The notes below the pieces were generated by a model. That model searched no databases, had not been told where the DNA came from, and saw only the letters and a list, made by a program, of their open reading frames with translations. From Planctomycetota bacterium (lineage in GTDB: Bacteria; Planctomycetota; Planctomycetia; Pirellulales; Lacipirellulaceae), in assembly GCA_029781135.1 (NCBI GenBank), contig JAKOXH010000071.1, forward strand, positions 62,001 to 126,000: 64,000 nt of DNA, written 5' to 3'. Below are positions 53,752 through 63,040 of the stretch, in pieces. Position 1 is the stretch's first letter. Every line of letters begins with the position of its first letter. Both the position numbers and the translations under genes were made by a program.

Positions 53752-56700
53752 CTAGAATGGGCCAGCGCCACCGCCAAGACCGCCGCCTGCACCTCCCGTG
53801 CCACCCGTACCAGTTTGCGTGGCCTGCCCGGCGAACGTGAATGTCTGCACGTCGCCAATCGTCGAGAAGAGCGGCGCCACGGCAATCCGCACATAACGGC
53901 GGTCGGCCGAGACGACTCCGGTTGCGGACATCTGCGTACCTTGCGGCAACGTGGTGACGATTGGCTGGAAGCCGACCGCACCACCGCCGAGTAGTGCACC
54001 TCGCCCAAGGAACGGAATGCCGGTTCGACCAGTTGTTGCCACGTTGGGATCGGAACTGGCTGATATTTGCTGAGCCAACACGGAACGGCTCAGTGTTTCT
54101 TGGCGCTTCACGGCACCGGCTAGTTGAGCCGCTTCCAGCGATTCGGTACGGCGGCCATGGTTGAGGTCAAACACGACCAGGGCATCTTTTTCGCCCACCT
54201 CAAGCTGCTGGCGTTCATGCTGCATATCGCCCGAGCGGAGATGGGTGTACACGTCGACAGTGACTTTGCCAGCGGCAACTTGCCCCCATACGCGATGGAT
54301 ATGGACGCGATAGGTGCCAGCGAAACCCTGGGGGCAAACATAGACTTCGCACGCTCCCTCGTTCGCCTTGTCTTCCGCGGAAAAGGCATCGCCCAATTGA
54401 ACGCCACCCCCCGCCGTCCGCGGCTCGGAAACGGAGCAAATGGTGCCGGTCGGCTCTTCCACCGCAACGTCGACATCGGCCGCTCCGGTCCAAGAGACGC
54501 GCACCACGCAATCGCGAACCACGGCTTCTTGCAGTTCCTTGAGATATTCGGCGCGTTCTGAATCTCGACCTTCGCTTGCCAAGCGTTCGAGCGTTGCCTT
54601 GGCCACGCGCGAGGCGGTAAGTTCGATTTTGGCCATACTCTCGGGCCAGGCTTGGCTCAGGATGCCGATGGTGGCCCAGCGAACTCCCGCCAAATCGTTG
54701 TTCTTCTCTGCCGAACGAAGACCCAAAATGTAGGCTTCGCTATGAAGTGGATCGATCTTAGTAATCTGTTGGCAGACCAACATGGCGCGGCGATCGAGGC
54801 CCAATCGCGACAAATATTGAGCAATGTACATCAGCTCGCTCGCCGACGTACTGAAGTCCGCGGCCGACATGATGGCCCGCTCGATTTCCGACTTGGAACT
54901 GCCGCTGAGTTCCATGGCGATGCCCAGCGATTCGTACATCCACGACTGGGGCTGGCCATTCCGCAGGGCAGCATTAATCATGGCCACGATTTGGCTGAAT
55001 TGCTTCTTGGCCATCAATTGGCGAGCGGTTTCGCGAACAATGCGCGAATCGGGTCGCTGGTGGGCAAAATAATCGTTCCAAAATTCTGTGGGGTTCTGGG
55101 CAGAGTCGATTGTGATCGCTTGCACCGGAGTGGCCGAAGCCTTTTCCGGTGTTGCCGCCGGGGCAACTGCCGGCGTTGGCGGAGTAACGCTGGCTTTTGG
55201 CACGGATTGGATGGGTGCTGGCTGCCCGGCTGAGCTGGTTTCGTCCGGCACGCTGAAGAGGCCGCCGCCACCACCGCCAAGACCACCGCCACCACCGCCA
55301 AAGCCACCGCCACCGCCGCCAAGGCCACCGCCGCCGAATCCGCCGCCGCCACCGCCGAGACCGCCACCGCCACCGCCGCCGATACCGCCACCACCAAGGC
55401 CGCCGCCACCAAGGCCGCCCAAGGAGGTCGCATCAACCGGCAACACAAGATCGGCAACAGGGTAAACCTTTACGACAAGGTTCTTTTCCGCGCGATCGGG
55501 CGTGGTGATCATCAGAACTTCATCTTTAATGATGTAAGTCAATTGCAGGTTCTTCAGCATCAAACGAAGGGCCGAGCGGAGCGAGACGTTATGCAGCTCA
55601 GGAATCGTTACCGGCTCATCGGCATTGACGCCAAGTTCTTCGAGTGCTGGTTTATCGACAATCACTGGAATGCCGAAGCGTTGTTGCAGATCACTGGCTA
55701 CTTCGGTAAGGGGCGTGTCGGTGTAGCTCAGCCCGGCCTGAGGCAACGGCGAACGTAAGGCTTTATCGATATTCTTTTCAGCTTCGCCAGTCGCCTTCAA
55801 ATCCATCGCGCCGTATCGGTCCTTTCGCCGTGCGGAAAGCTCTTCCCACACCGGCGCTGCTGGATAAACGATGGGCGGATCATCCGGGAACGGCACGGAA
55901 GATTTCTCGACCTCATACAGAGTGTCGAAGTAATTTCGCCAGCGCGCCGCCCGCGTAACTTGCATTAGGTAATCGTTACGCCGCAGTTCGCTGGAAACGA
56001 GCGCCGACACCGGCGTTACACCGTGGGGGTCCACTTCGCTGATCGTGCCAGCCACTTCGAGCGCTTCATCGTAACGGCGTTCACTGATCAAGGCGTTGAA
56101 ACGGTCAACTAGTTGCTTCTCTTTCTCGCGATCTCGATCCAGGCGATCGTTCAGCAATCGCCGCTCGCGCGCGGCCGCTAATTCCTCTTCATGTGCGGCA
56201 TCCAGTTCGTCTTTGACCACGGCGGAATGCTGCGCCTCTCGCAAGGCGGTTTGTAGTTTATCGATGAGTTGGGAACGTACGTCCGGCGTTAATTCGGGAG
56301 CGCGTTCGACATTCTGAAGCGCGAGTTTCAAACTCTGCATTGCCGTGGTCGGATCGTTGCTCATGATCTTGCGCGCGTCGATCACGGTATTTTCAATTTC
56401 GCGGCGCAACATCTGACTGAACACGCGGCGTTGCTGCTGTACTTCATCGAGCAACGCTCCTTCGGGGGCAAATTGATCGGTCAATGAACCAGGGACAGGA
56501 GCCGCAGCAGCTGGAGCAGGCAACGCCGGGCTTTCCCCAACCACGGCTTGGGGAGGCGTTGGTGGTGCTGGCCGAACGAGGTTGAGATCGCCAGACGGAG
56601 CGGCGGCTGGAGCCGGTTGAGCAGCGGGCGCCTGAGGAGGAAGTACGGGAGCAGCTGCAGGCTGTGGAGGAATAGGCAGTTCGGCGGCCGGTGCTGCCGG

Positions 56701-58014
56701 TGCACCCGCTGCTTGGGCGACCGGAGTCGCGGCCGTACGTTGCTTTTCAACCAGCCGTTGGACGGTCTTGGCTTTGATATTACCGGGATCTCGAGCCAAC
56801 ACCGCTTGCGAGGCAACCTGGGCGGCGCGAACATCACCTGTCGCGGCCGCACGTTCCGCCAAGTCGGTCAGGTTATCGACGCTGGCCTCGGCCAAGCGGC
56901 CTGTTTCCGCGAGGCCCGCGGTGCCGACGCTCGGCAGTGTCAAACCACCATCTGCCTTGGCCAATTGCACCACCTGGGGAAGGTAGGCGTGGCTATTGTT
57001 TCCAGCTTTCGATGTGGCGGCCCATTGCAGTTCCACAGGCTTTCCGTTGGCAACGAATTGAGCTTTGATCGTGACCGGCTTTGGTAACGGAGCGGCCGCC
57101 ACGCCGACCGCGACCGTATCTCGATCCGAGCGAAGTGGATTGAGTGTTTTCGGATACACCTGCCCTAACTCGGCAGGCCACGTGACGTTGGTCGGCCAGA
57201 GCACGGTGGCGCGGACCCAATCGGCCAGGCTAGCGCCGACCGAGGCGCCCCGACGATTATTCTCCTCGGTGGCGCGCGCATCGGTGATCTTCTGCGCTTC
57301 GCTGGCGGCAACCAGCGGCTCGGCAACATACAAGTTGCCGCCGGTCTGGTTCGCCAACGCCGCTAGGAGTCGTCCATCGGTTTGCGGACCGATGGCATAG
57401 CTGCTCATCGAGATGCGGGCTTGCGTCAATTGACCAACAAGGCCGCGAAAGGACTCGGTACCAAGCAAGTTCGCAGTGCTCACGCCATCGCCGATATAGA
57501 GCAGCACCCGGCCTTCCACCCGATCTTTCCCAAATCGACCGGCAGCGGCGCGAAGCACGCCTTCCATGTCCGTCGAACCCAACGGCGATTCATTACGCAG
57601 CGCGGCAACCGCCGCTTTAAGTTCGGCGCTGCCGGGTTGGACGAAAGTTTTTGTTAGCGGTCGCGCTTCGAGATCGGCAGCCAACAACTGCACGCGGTCA
57701 TTGGGCTTGAGTTTTGCCAAGCACGCATCGAGTGCGCTCATGGCCGTGGAGCGATACGCACCGATCTGGCTGGCCGAAGTATCGAAAACGATAACGACAT
57801 CATGTGGCAACGACTTTTCCGCGGCATCGGTCGAGGGCATGACGCTGAGCGCGAAAAACGTCTGGCCATCTTCACCGCTTACGGTAGTAAGTTCGGCCGA
57901 TGGTTTCAGCGATTCGGCGGCATGCCCCGCAGGGGTGTAAACTGCGAAGGCAAACGCAGCGATCACCGCGACAATGTTCGTAACCATGCCTCTAGTCCGA
58001 TGAACAGTCAACAT
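53752..58014 (-). CDS. Giant exported vWA protein with STN-like domain and Gly-rich spacer
   Basis: A protein of 1420 residues from ATG 58014, eight bases after GGAG. A signal peptide (IVAVIAAFAFAVYTPAGHA) is followed by a von Willebrand A domain with the metal site VIVFDTSASQ (about 75) and a long helical, Pro/Ala-rich part (about 430-560). Residues of about 560-750 are coiled-coil-like. Next is an STN/secretin-N-like module (LTEVASDLQQRFGIPVIVD, then SLRSALRLMLKNLQLTYIIK), then NLVVKVYPVADLVLP and a 50-residue GGLGGGG region (coded by 55259-55420). The rest has TPR-like helices and an all-beta end. I know similar architecture only from planctomycetes. Function unknown. Confidence 0.85.
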   Translation of the reverse strand: MLTVHRTRGMVTNIVAVIAAFAFAVYTPAGHAAESLKPSAELTTVSGEDGQTFFALSVMPSTDAAEKSLPHDVVIVFDTSASQIGAYRSTAMSALDACLAKLKPNDRVQLLAADLEARPLTKTFVQPGSAELKAAVAALRNESPLGSTDMEGVLRAAAGRFGKDRVEGRVLLYIGDGVSTANLLGTESFRGLVGQLTQARISMSSYAIGPQTDGRLLAALANQTGGNLYVAEPLVAASEAQKITDARATEENNRRGASVGASLADWVRATVLWPTNVTWPAELGQVYPKTLNPLRSDRDTVAVGVAAAPLPKPVTIKAQFVANGKPVELQWAATSKAGNNSHAYLPQVVQLAKADGGLTLPSVGTAGLAETGRLAEASVDNLTDLAERAAATGDVRAAQVASQAVLARDPGNIKAKTVQRLVEKQRTAATPVAQAAGAPAAPAAELPIPPQPAAAPVLPPQAPAAQPAPAAAPSGDLNLVRPAPPTPPQAVVGESPALPAPAAAAPVPGSLTDQFAPEGALLDEVQQQRRVFSQMLRREIENTVIDARKIMSNDPTTAMQSLKLALQNVERAPELTPDVRSQLIDKLQTALREAQHSAVVKDELDAAHEEELAAARERRLLNDRLDRDREKEKQLVDRFNALISERRYDEALEVAGTISEVDPHGVTPVSALVSSELRRNDYLMQVTRAARWRNYFDTLYEVEKSSVPFPDDPPIVYPAAPVWEELSARRKDRYGAMDLKATGEAEKNIDKALRSPLPQAGLSYTDTPLTEVASDLQQRFGIPVIVDKPALEELGVNADEPVTIPELHNVSLRSALRLMLKNLQLTYIIKDEVLMITTPDRAEKNLVVKVYPVADLVLPVDATSLGGLGGGGLGGGGIGGGGGGGLGGGGGGFGGGGLGGGGGGFGGGGGGLGGGGGGLFSVPDETSSAGQPAPIQSVPKASVTPPTPAVAPAATPEKASATPVQAITIDSAQNPTEFWNDYFAHQRPDSRIVRETARQLMAKKQFSQIVAMINAALRNGQPQSWMYESLGIAMELSGSSKSEIERAIMSAADFSTSASELMYIAQYLSRLGLDRRAMLVCQQITKIDPLHSEAYILGLRSAEKNNDLAGVRWATIGILSQAWPESMAKIELTASRVAKATLERLASEGRDSERAEYLKELQEAVVRDCVVRVSWTGAADVDVAVEEPTGTICSVSEPRTAGGGVQLGDAFSAEDKANEGACEVYVCPQGFAGTYRVHIHRVWGQVAAGKVTVDVYTHLRSGDMQHERQQLEVGEKDALVVFDLNHGRRTESLEAAQLAGAVKRQETLSRSVLAQQISASSDPNVATTGRTGIPFLGRGALLGGGAVGFQPIVTTLPQGTQMSATGVVSADRRYVRIAVAPLFSTIGDVQTFTFAGQATQTGTGGTGGAGGGLGGGAGPF

Positions 58015-58550
58015 GTTGACGCTCCGCAAATACAACACTAAGCGCGACGCCATTGCTCCGGTAATAACGCCAAACGCTGGGAATCCAGAATCGTGGAGGC
58101 CGCGCACCGCGTGCCCGGCCAGGCAAAGACACCCTAAAACTGGGTGACATAACCACTTACTCTCAGTTTATTCACGCCGCCCAGCCAACGCCAATAGTTT
58201 TCCCAGTTTTCCAAGCCTCACCAAGCGGCGATTTCCAGCAGGAAATCGACTGTTTGGATCGATTATAAGGGCTCCGTCAGGCCGTGCTGGAAGGTCTGGG
58301 GTCGCCATGGGCCGCAACAATCGGCGTTTAGCCATCATCTCTTCTCCAAACGGTTCGCAGGCAACTCTGGGTTTTCTTCCCGCAAATTAGTTAAAGGGTC
58401 GGCGTCAGGCCCGATATTTGCGAACGAATCAGAACTGGATATCGTATTCAGTGTGGTCGGAACGCTGGCGGCCTCGTGGGGACGCGGACAACCGCCAGCT
58501 TTTCGTAGCGAACCGATTGTATCCGCCGGTTCTCGCAACTCTCCTCCACA
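58015..58550. other. Divergent region between the vWA gene and htrA
   Basis: 536 bases with no supported gene. The small open frames here resemble no protein. Both genes face outwards, so two promoters must lie in it. Confidence 0.4.
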
Positions 58551-59729
58551 ATGAAGAATTACAAAACCATGAAAAGAATCGTACTTTGCTGCGTGTTAAG
58601 CGCATTGCTGGGCGGCTCCTTTGCCGCGTGGCTCGTTGAAAACCAAGCGTCTTTGCTCCCGACCTCGGTCGCTCACGGACAGGAACTGCGTGGCGGGGCG
58701 TACGCCGCCCCCGTTGCCGCCAGCACCGCCCCAAACCCCGGCCTGACCCCGGAAGAATTGACCAATATCCGCGTGTATGACGGGGCGAATCGGGGCGTGG
58801 TCAATATCGTGACGCAGACCGAAACGTATGACCGTTTCTTCATGCTGGCGACCCGCGGCGAGGGTGCCGGGTCGGGCTCGGTGATCGACAAACAGGGTCA
58901 CATTCTGACGAATTTTCACGTCGTCGAAGATGCCAAGCAGATTCTGGTCACGCTGCCAGGTGGCAAAGACCCCTTCGAAGGCGAGGTGGTCGGGGTTGAC
59001 CCGGACAATGACATCGCCGTTTTGAAGATCAATGCCCCGCAGAACGAGTTGTACCCCGTGCCAATTGGGACGTCCGACAACCTGCGCGTGGGGCAGCGCG
59101 TTTACACGCTTGGTAACCCGTTCGGCTTGGAAGGCACCCTGACCACCGGCATCATTTCCAACTTGAACCGCACGCTTCCGAGCCGTTCCGGCAAGGAAAT
59201 GAAGTCGATCATTCAGACGGATGCCGCCATGAACCCCGGTAATTCCGGCGGTCCACTGCTGGATACGAGCGGCCGTTTAGTCGGTATGAACGTGGCGATT
59301 GCGACCAAGACTGGTCAAAGTGCCGGTTTGGGGTTTGCGATTCCAGTCAATCGAATTCGCCAAGTCGTGCCGCAACTGATTGAGCACGGCAAAGTGGTTC
59401 GGGCTGATATCGGGATCGTGGCCGTGAAAGAAATTAGCAGCGGCCTGCAAATTGTGGAGGTCAATAAAGGCGGGCCGGCCGAACATGCGGGCCTGCAAGG
59501 CTGGAAGAGCGTGCGTCGCCGCGTAACGCGCGGGCCATTCACGTACGATGTTGAACGCCAAGATCCGAGCAATGCGGATATCATTGTGGCCGTCGGAGGT
59601 CAGCCCGTAGATTCTGCTAGTGCTTTCGTCGAGAAGATCGAAGAGCATCAACCGGGCGAGAGACTCGTCCTCACTATTTTGCGTCAGGGCAAGCAGCTGG
59701 AGGTACCGGTGACGTTGGGCTCCACGTAA
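58551..59729 (+). CDS. HtrA/DegP-type serine protease with PDZ domain
   Basis: A protein of 392 residues. The signal anchor (VLCCVLSALLGGSFAAWL) exports it or tethers it. The trypsin-like domain has His123 in LTNFHVVED, Asp154 in DNDIAVLK and Ser232 in NPGNSGGPL. A PDZ domain follows (IGIVAVKEISSGLQIVEVNKGGPA, with an insert before ADIIVAVGGQPV). It degrades or refolds damaged envelope proteins. ATG 58569 is a possible second start. A T-rich hairpin after the stop may end the transcript. Confidence 0.94.
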   Translation: MKNYKTMKRIVLCCVLSALLGGSFAAWLVENQASLLPTSVAHGQELRGGAYAAPVAASTAPNPGLTPEELTNIRVYDGANRGVVNIVTQTETYDRFFMLATRGEGAGSGSVIDKQGHILTNFHVVEDAKQILVTLPGGKDPFEGEVVGVDPDNDIAVLKINAPQNELYPVPIGTSDNLRVGQRVYTLGNPFGLEGTLTTGIISNLNRTLPSRSGKEMKSIIQTDAAMNPGNSGGPLLDTSGRLVGMNVAIATKTGQSAGLGFAIPVNRIRQVVPQLIEHGKVVRADIGIVAVKEISSGLQIVEVNKGGPAEHAGLQGWKSVRRRVTRGPFTYDVERQDPSNADIIVAVGGQPVDSASAFVEKIEEHQPGERLVLTILRQGKQLEVPVTLGST

Positions 59730-59787
59730 CATAACATCTGCTGCCTTGCAAACCGCACCATGAAATACCCCACTTTGCACACCCGTC

Positions 59788-59830
59788 CCAAATAGACATA
59801 AAATCTATTTGGCATGGTTTTTTATTTTCA
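59788..59830 (+). terminator. AT-rich terminator-like hairpin after the HtrA-like gene
   Basis: CCAAATAGA, CATAAAA, TCTATTTGG (59788-59812) is a perfect 9-bp stem followed after five bases by TTTTTTATTTT. The stem is AT-rich and so weak for a terminator. The palindrome could also be an operator. Confidence 0.55.
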
Positions 59831-60243
59831 AAGCGGTTTTGAGCGGCCAAAAATTTTGGCTTTCACCGCAAAATGCCGGATTTCCTAGATTTATCGTGGC
59901 AGGGTGGCGTTGGCACCCCCCGCTGGCAATAGCGCCCGTGTCAACTGTGATGGAAAAGTTGACGTAGCTTGCCCCCTTGCTGGGAACTTCCGAGCCGGTA
60001 ATTTGCTGGAATGCCTTGCGAGTGCGTTGTTGCATTCAACGAGGCACTTACCCACCGTTTCATCCCCACCCTTTTGCGGAATACGGCCGTCTGGTCCTAA
60101 GCTGGCATCGCACGCTTCGCCCTGCCAGGTATTCCGTTAGCGTGATTTACAAACCAAGCGACGCATGCATCGCAGGGTTTGAAACGGGTGTATTCGTTCG
60201 CGATGCCGGCTCGCGCGGAGCAACAGGAGGAAGGAGTTCCAAA
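59831..60243. other. Leader region of the thioredoxin-fold gene
   Basis: No coding sequence is supported. GTCAACT (59940-59946) and AGTTGAC (59957-59963) form a short inverted repeat that could be an operator. GGAGGAAGGAG lies just before the next start. Confidence 0.4.
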
Positions 60244-60726
60244 ATGATTAACTATCTGGCAACAGCTACCTTGGCGATCACCATGATTGCGACTGCCCCG
60301 AAGGCACCGCAATGGGAACACAGCTACGGCAAAGCCCTTGAGGCCACCCGTGCTGGGCAAGATCCGCTGTTGGTAGTGCTTGATAACCCCAACAACGACA
60401 GCGCCCGGATTGAACCGGCGCTTTTGAGCGAGAATGATGCTAGCGGAGAGAACTCGAAGCTGCTTACCCCGTACCGCTTGTGCCATGTGGATGTCACGAC
60501 CGACTACGGCAAGAAAGTGGCTCAGGCATTTCATGCGTCGAGTTTCCCGCACGTAGCGATCATTGATAAGACTGGCTCAGTGGTGATTTTCGAGGAATCC
60601 GGCAAGTTCAGCCTAGAACACTGGAAGAATGTGCTGGCGAGCCACAAATCGGGCGAGCGTCCGATCGTGTATGCGGAAGTCATTGAAAAGCCGTTCTGCC
60701 CAAATTGCCAACGTTCGCAGTTCTAG
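60244..60726 (+). CDS. Secreted thioredoxin-fold protein
   Basis: A protein of 160 residues. A short signal-like start (YLATATLAITMIATA) is followed by EHSYGKALEATRAGQDPLLVVL and AFHASSFPHVAIIDKTGSVV, the thioredoxin-like pattern with a cis-Pro (FPHVA). The normal CxxC site after the first beta strand is absent (DNPNNDSA instead), but a CPNC motif sits at the very C-terminus (EKPFCPNCQRSQF). A strong ribosome-binding site precedes ATG 60244; open sequence upstream (from 59977) is not protein-like. A role in redox or scaffolding outside the membrane is only a guess. Confidence 0.78.
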   Translation: MINYLATATLAITMIATAPKAPQWEHSYGKALEATRAGQDPLLVVLDNPNNDSARIEPALLSENDASGENSKLLTPYRLCHVDVTTDYGKKVAQAFHASSFPHVAIIDKTGSVVIFEESGKFSLEHWKNVLASHKSGERPIVYAEVIEKPFCPNCQRSQF

Positions 60727-60846
60727 TGAGCGTATCCGCAACCCTTTGCAGAATCTGTTGGCTGACCTTTTTTCGACCAACGGAATGCAGGATGCAATGA
60801 TCGCGGAAGGAACCGGTGCCTAGGCGATTCCGGGCGAAGCATAGTG

Positions 60847-60882
60847 ACGCGGCCTGAACTTCGGTTTGGGCCGCGTTTTTTC
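60847..60882 (+). terminator. Rho-independent terminator
   Basis: ACGCGGCC (60847-60854), a 14-base loop and GGCCGCGT (60869-60876), then TTTTTT. It lies 120 bases after the thioredoxin-fold gene. Confidence 0.8.
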
Positions 60883-60931
60883 ATGGTTGGGGAGCGGTTT
60901 ATACCTTCGTGGTCCGAATTGAGACGATTTC

Positions 60932-61002
60932 GTTTAACCCGAAGCCAACGGCGACGGCAAAGCGCGCTAATTGCGTCCGTCGCCGCTGGCTCCGGGTTAA
61001 AC
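60932..61002. repeat. Inverted repeat with 26-bp arms
   Basis: Arms at 60932-60957 (GTTTAACCCGAAGCCAACGG...) and 60977-61002 are reverse complements with two mismatches and a 19-base centre. It lies just past the 3' end of tsaD. Confidence 0.8.
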
Positions 61003-61026
61003 AACTCAGTCGCGCCCGCATGTGGT

Positions 61027-62067
61027 TCAACGCTTGGCGGCCCGCTCGGGAACGGGACTGATGTCGAGCGAGAGGTCTTCAAATAGCCCTGCCCGCAGCC
61101 GCTCGACCGCAATCGCTCCCATGACTGCGTTATCGGTGCAGAGTGCTAGCGGCGGGACGTGAAGTTCGTAACGATTTAGCTTGGCCGAATCTTCCAGCCG
61201 CGTTCGGAATCTCCCGTTGGCCGCCACACCGCCCCCCACACAGAGCGTCCGGTAACCGGTGTTCTGGAGGGCGAGTTCTGCCTTTCCGACCAAACAATCG
61301 ATCACTGCCTCTTGGAAGCTGGCGGCGAGATCGGCGATGTCTTGGGGCGAGAGCTTGCAAGCTGCGGGCTTAACATCTTCGATCTTTCCTGGGCCAGACA
61401 CAAGATAACGCACGGCCGTTTTGAGACCGCTGAAGCTGAAATTGAGATGTTCCGGGTCGTCGAGCAGCGGGCGGGGAAAGCGGTGGCGGCGCGGGTCGCC
61501 GGTGCGTGCGGCCCGCTCGATGGAAGGGCCGCCGGGATAGGGTAGTCCCAGCAGGCTGGCAACCTTGTCAAAAGCTTCGCCGGCGGCATCGTCGATCGTA
61601 CCGCCGATGGGTGTGAAATCGGTCGGCCCATCGCAGCGGTAGAGGTTCGAGTGGCCGCCGCTCACCACCATCCCGATGCACGGAAAAACATCGCGGCCAC
61701 TGGCAATACGGCAGGCGTACACGTGGGCCTGCAAATGGTTGACGGCCAAGAGCGGCAGATTGGCGGCGACGCAAATTGTTTTGGCTGCCGTGAGGCCAAT
61801 CAACAGGGAGCCGGCCAGGCCCGGCGTATTGGCCACCGCGACGGCGTCGAGATCGGAAAGCTTCGTATTCGCCTTGCGTAGGGCTTCATCGATGACAGGC
61901 AGAATACGCTCGACATGGGCGCGCGACGCAATCTCTGGCACGACGCCGCCGAACCGTTTATGGAGCGCATCCTGCGAGGCCACGACCGAGGACAACACCT
62001 TCAAATCGTCGGTGATGACGGCCGCCGCCGTTTCATCGCAGGTTGTTTCGATTGTGAGGAGTTTCAT
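61027..62067 (-). CDS. tsaD: tRNA N6-threonylcarbamoyladenosine transferase subunit
   Basis: Transfers threonylcarbamoyl to A37 of tRNAs that read ANN codons. It has 346 residues. LTIETTCDETAAAV starts the ASKHA fold. FGGVVPEIASRAHV, the metal site LAVNHLQAHVYA, GMVVSGGHSNLY and the C-terminal VGGGVAANGRFR with CTDNAVMGAIA are the family marks. The middle of the HxxxH metal motif varies among bacteria, so LQA is not a defect. No other tsa gene is adjacent. Confidence 0.96.
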   Translation of the reverse strand: MKLLTIETTCDETAAAVITDDLKVLSSVVASQDALHKRFGGVVPEIASRAHVERILPVIDEALRKANTKLSDLDAVAVANTPGLAGSLLIGLTAAKTICVAANLPLLAVNHLQAHVYACRIASGRDVFPCIGMVVSGGHSNLYRCDGPTDFTPIGGTIDDAAGEAFDKVASLLGLPYPGGPSIERAARTGDPRRHRFPRPLLDDPEHLNFSFSGLKTAVRYLVSGPGKIEDVKPAACKLSPQDIADLAASFQEAVIDCLVGKAELALQNTGYRTLCVGGGVAANGRFRTRLEDSAKLNRYELHVPPLALCTDNAVMGAIAVERLRAGLFEDLSLDISPVPERAAKR

Positions 62068-62140
62068 CGGGGAGGGGACAGGGGGCAGGGGACGGGGGAC
62101 AGGGATGCGTGAGTAATCTGCGTTCCCGGCGATGTTGCTT

Positions 62141-62866
62141 TTACGTAGTTGGGAATGGCTTCATTTGCAGATGGTGGACCCAGGCGGGCGGGACGTTTAG
62201 GAGCACCATATCGCGGCGGATTTCGAAATTCTGGAACAAGCTTCCTAGGATTGTCTCGATGCCGCGGAGCCGCTCGCGCTCGGCACGCGCGCTTACCACT
62301 GCTTTCATCCGCCGAATGGCAATGTACTCAAAGAAGCTCAGCACGCCTCCTTGCGCTAGCAGCCTTTGCATTTTGGCCAGTAACCGGCTCACAAGCTCGA
62401 CGCTGAAATTGTTGAGCGGTAAACCAGAGATGATTATGTCAAACGGCAAATCTTCGCGAACGTTTTCAACACTGTCGTGAATGAGTTCCACGCGGCCGCG
62501 CACGGCCTGAAAGACATCGGCCGATTCGAGTTGCGTTTGCAAATGCTTGGCGAATTCGTCGTTGAGTTCGACGATGGTTAGATGATCGTCGGGCCGCATG
62601 CCGCGCGCGATGTGGGTCGTGACCACCCCCGTGCCGGGGCCAACTTCAAGAATGCGGCGGGGGCGCGTTGCTCCTATTGATACGCCGTTTGCCGCGGCCG
62701 CTGAAGCGGCCTCGTCCGCCGGAGCTGCGTCGGCCTGCACAAAGTGGGATAACGCGGCGCACAGGTTGGGGCCACTGGGTAACACGGCGCCGGTCGTGTG
62801 ATAGGCGGCACGAAACTGCTGCCAGAAGAGCCGATAATCCGCTATTCGGTGTCCCATGGTTGGCAT
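62141..62866 (-). CDS. Class I SAM-dependent methyltransferase, phospholipid N-methyltransferase-like
   Basis: A protein of 241 residues. FWQQFRAAYHTTGAVLPSGPNLCAAL before the SAM motif ILEVGPGTGVVT (about 72-83) is the arrangement of PmtA-like phosphatidylethanolamine methyltransferases, related to rRNA dimethylases. DIIISGLPLNNFSVEL is motif IV, and the C-terminal VLLNVPPAWVHHL fits the family. There is an Ala-rich insert at about 48-62. It could make methylated phospholipids, but substrate and membrane association are inferred. It lies 73 bases upstream of tsaD on the same strand. Confidence 0.82.
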   Translation of the reverse strand: MPTMGHRIADYRLFWQQFRAAYHTTGAVLPSGPNLCAALSHFVQADAAPADEAASAAAANGVSIGATRPRRILEVGPGTGVVTTHIARGMRPDDHLTIVELNDEFAKHLQTQLESADVFQAVRGRVELIHDSVENVREDLPFDIIISGLPLNNFSVELVSRLLAKMQRLLAQGGVLSFFEYIAIRRMKAVVSARAERERLRGIETILGSLFQNFEIRRDMVLLNVPPAWVHHLQMKPFPTT

Positions 62867-63040
62867 TTTACGGGACGCGGCAACCTCTCGGCAGTGCTGT
62901 TGCTTACCGCGGCTCGGACGCGAACGAATCAGGCTAGAGCATCTTGCTCTTTTTCGCGCCGACGATTTTCATTTTTGTAGCGGGTTTCTTGAGGAAACGC
63001 GGCTACGCATTTTGGTAATTTGCTCCCAAGCCTGACGTAC

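Noticed and set aside
61738..61752. TsaD metal motif HLQAH instead of HxEGH
   Set aside because: The two His are kept, and the residues between them vary between bacterial groups.
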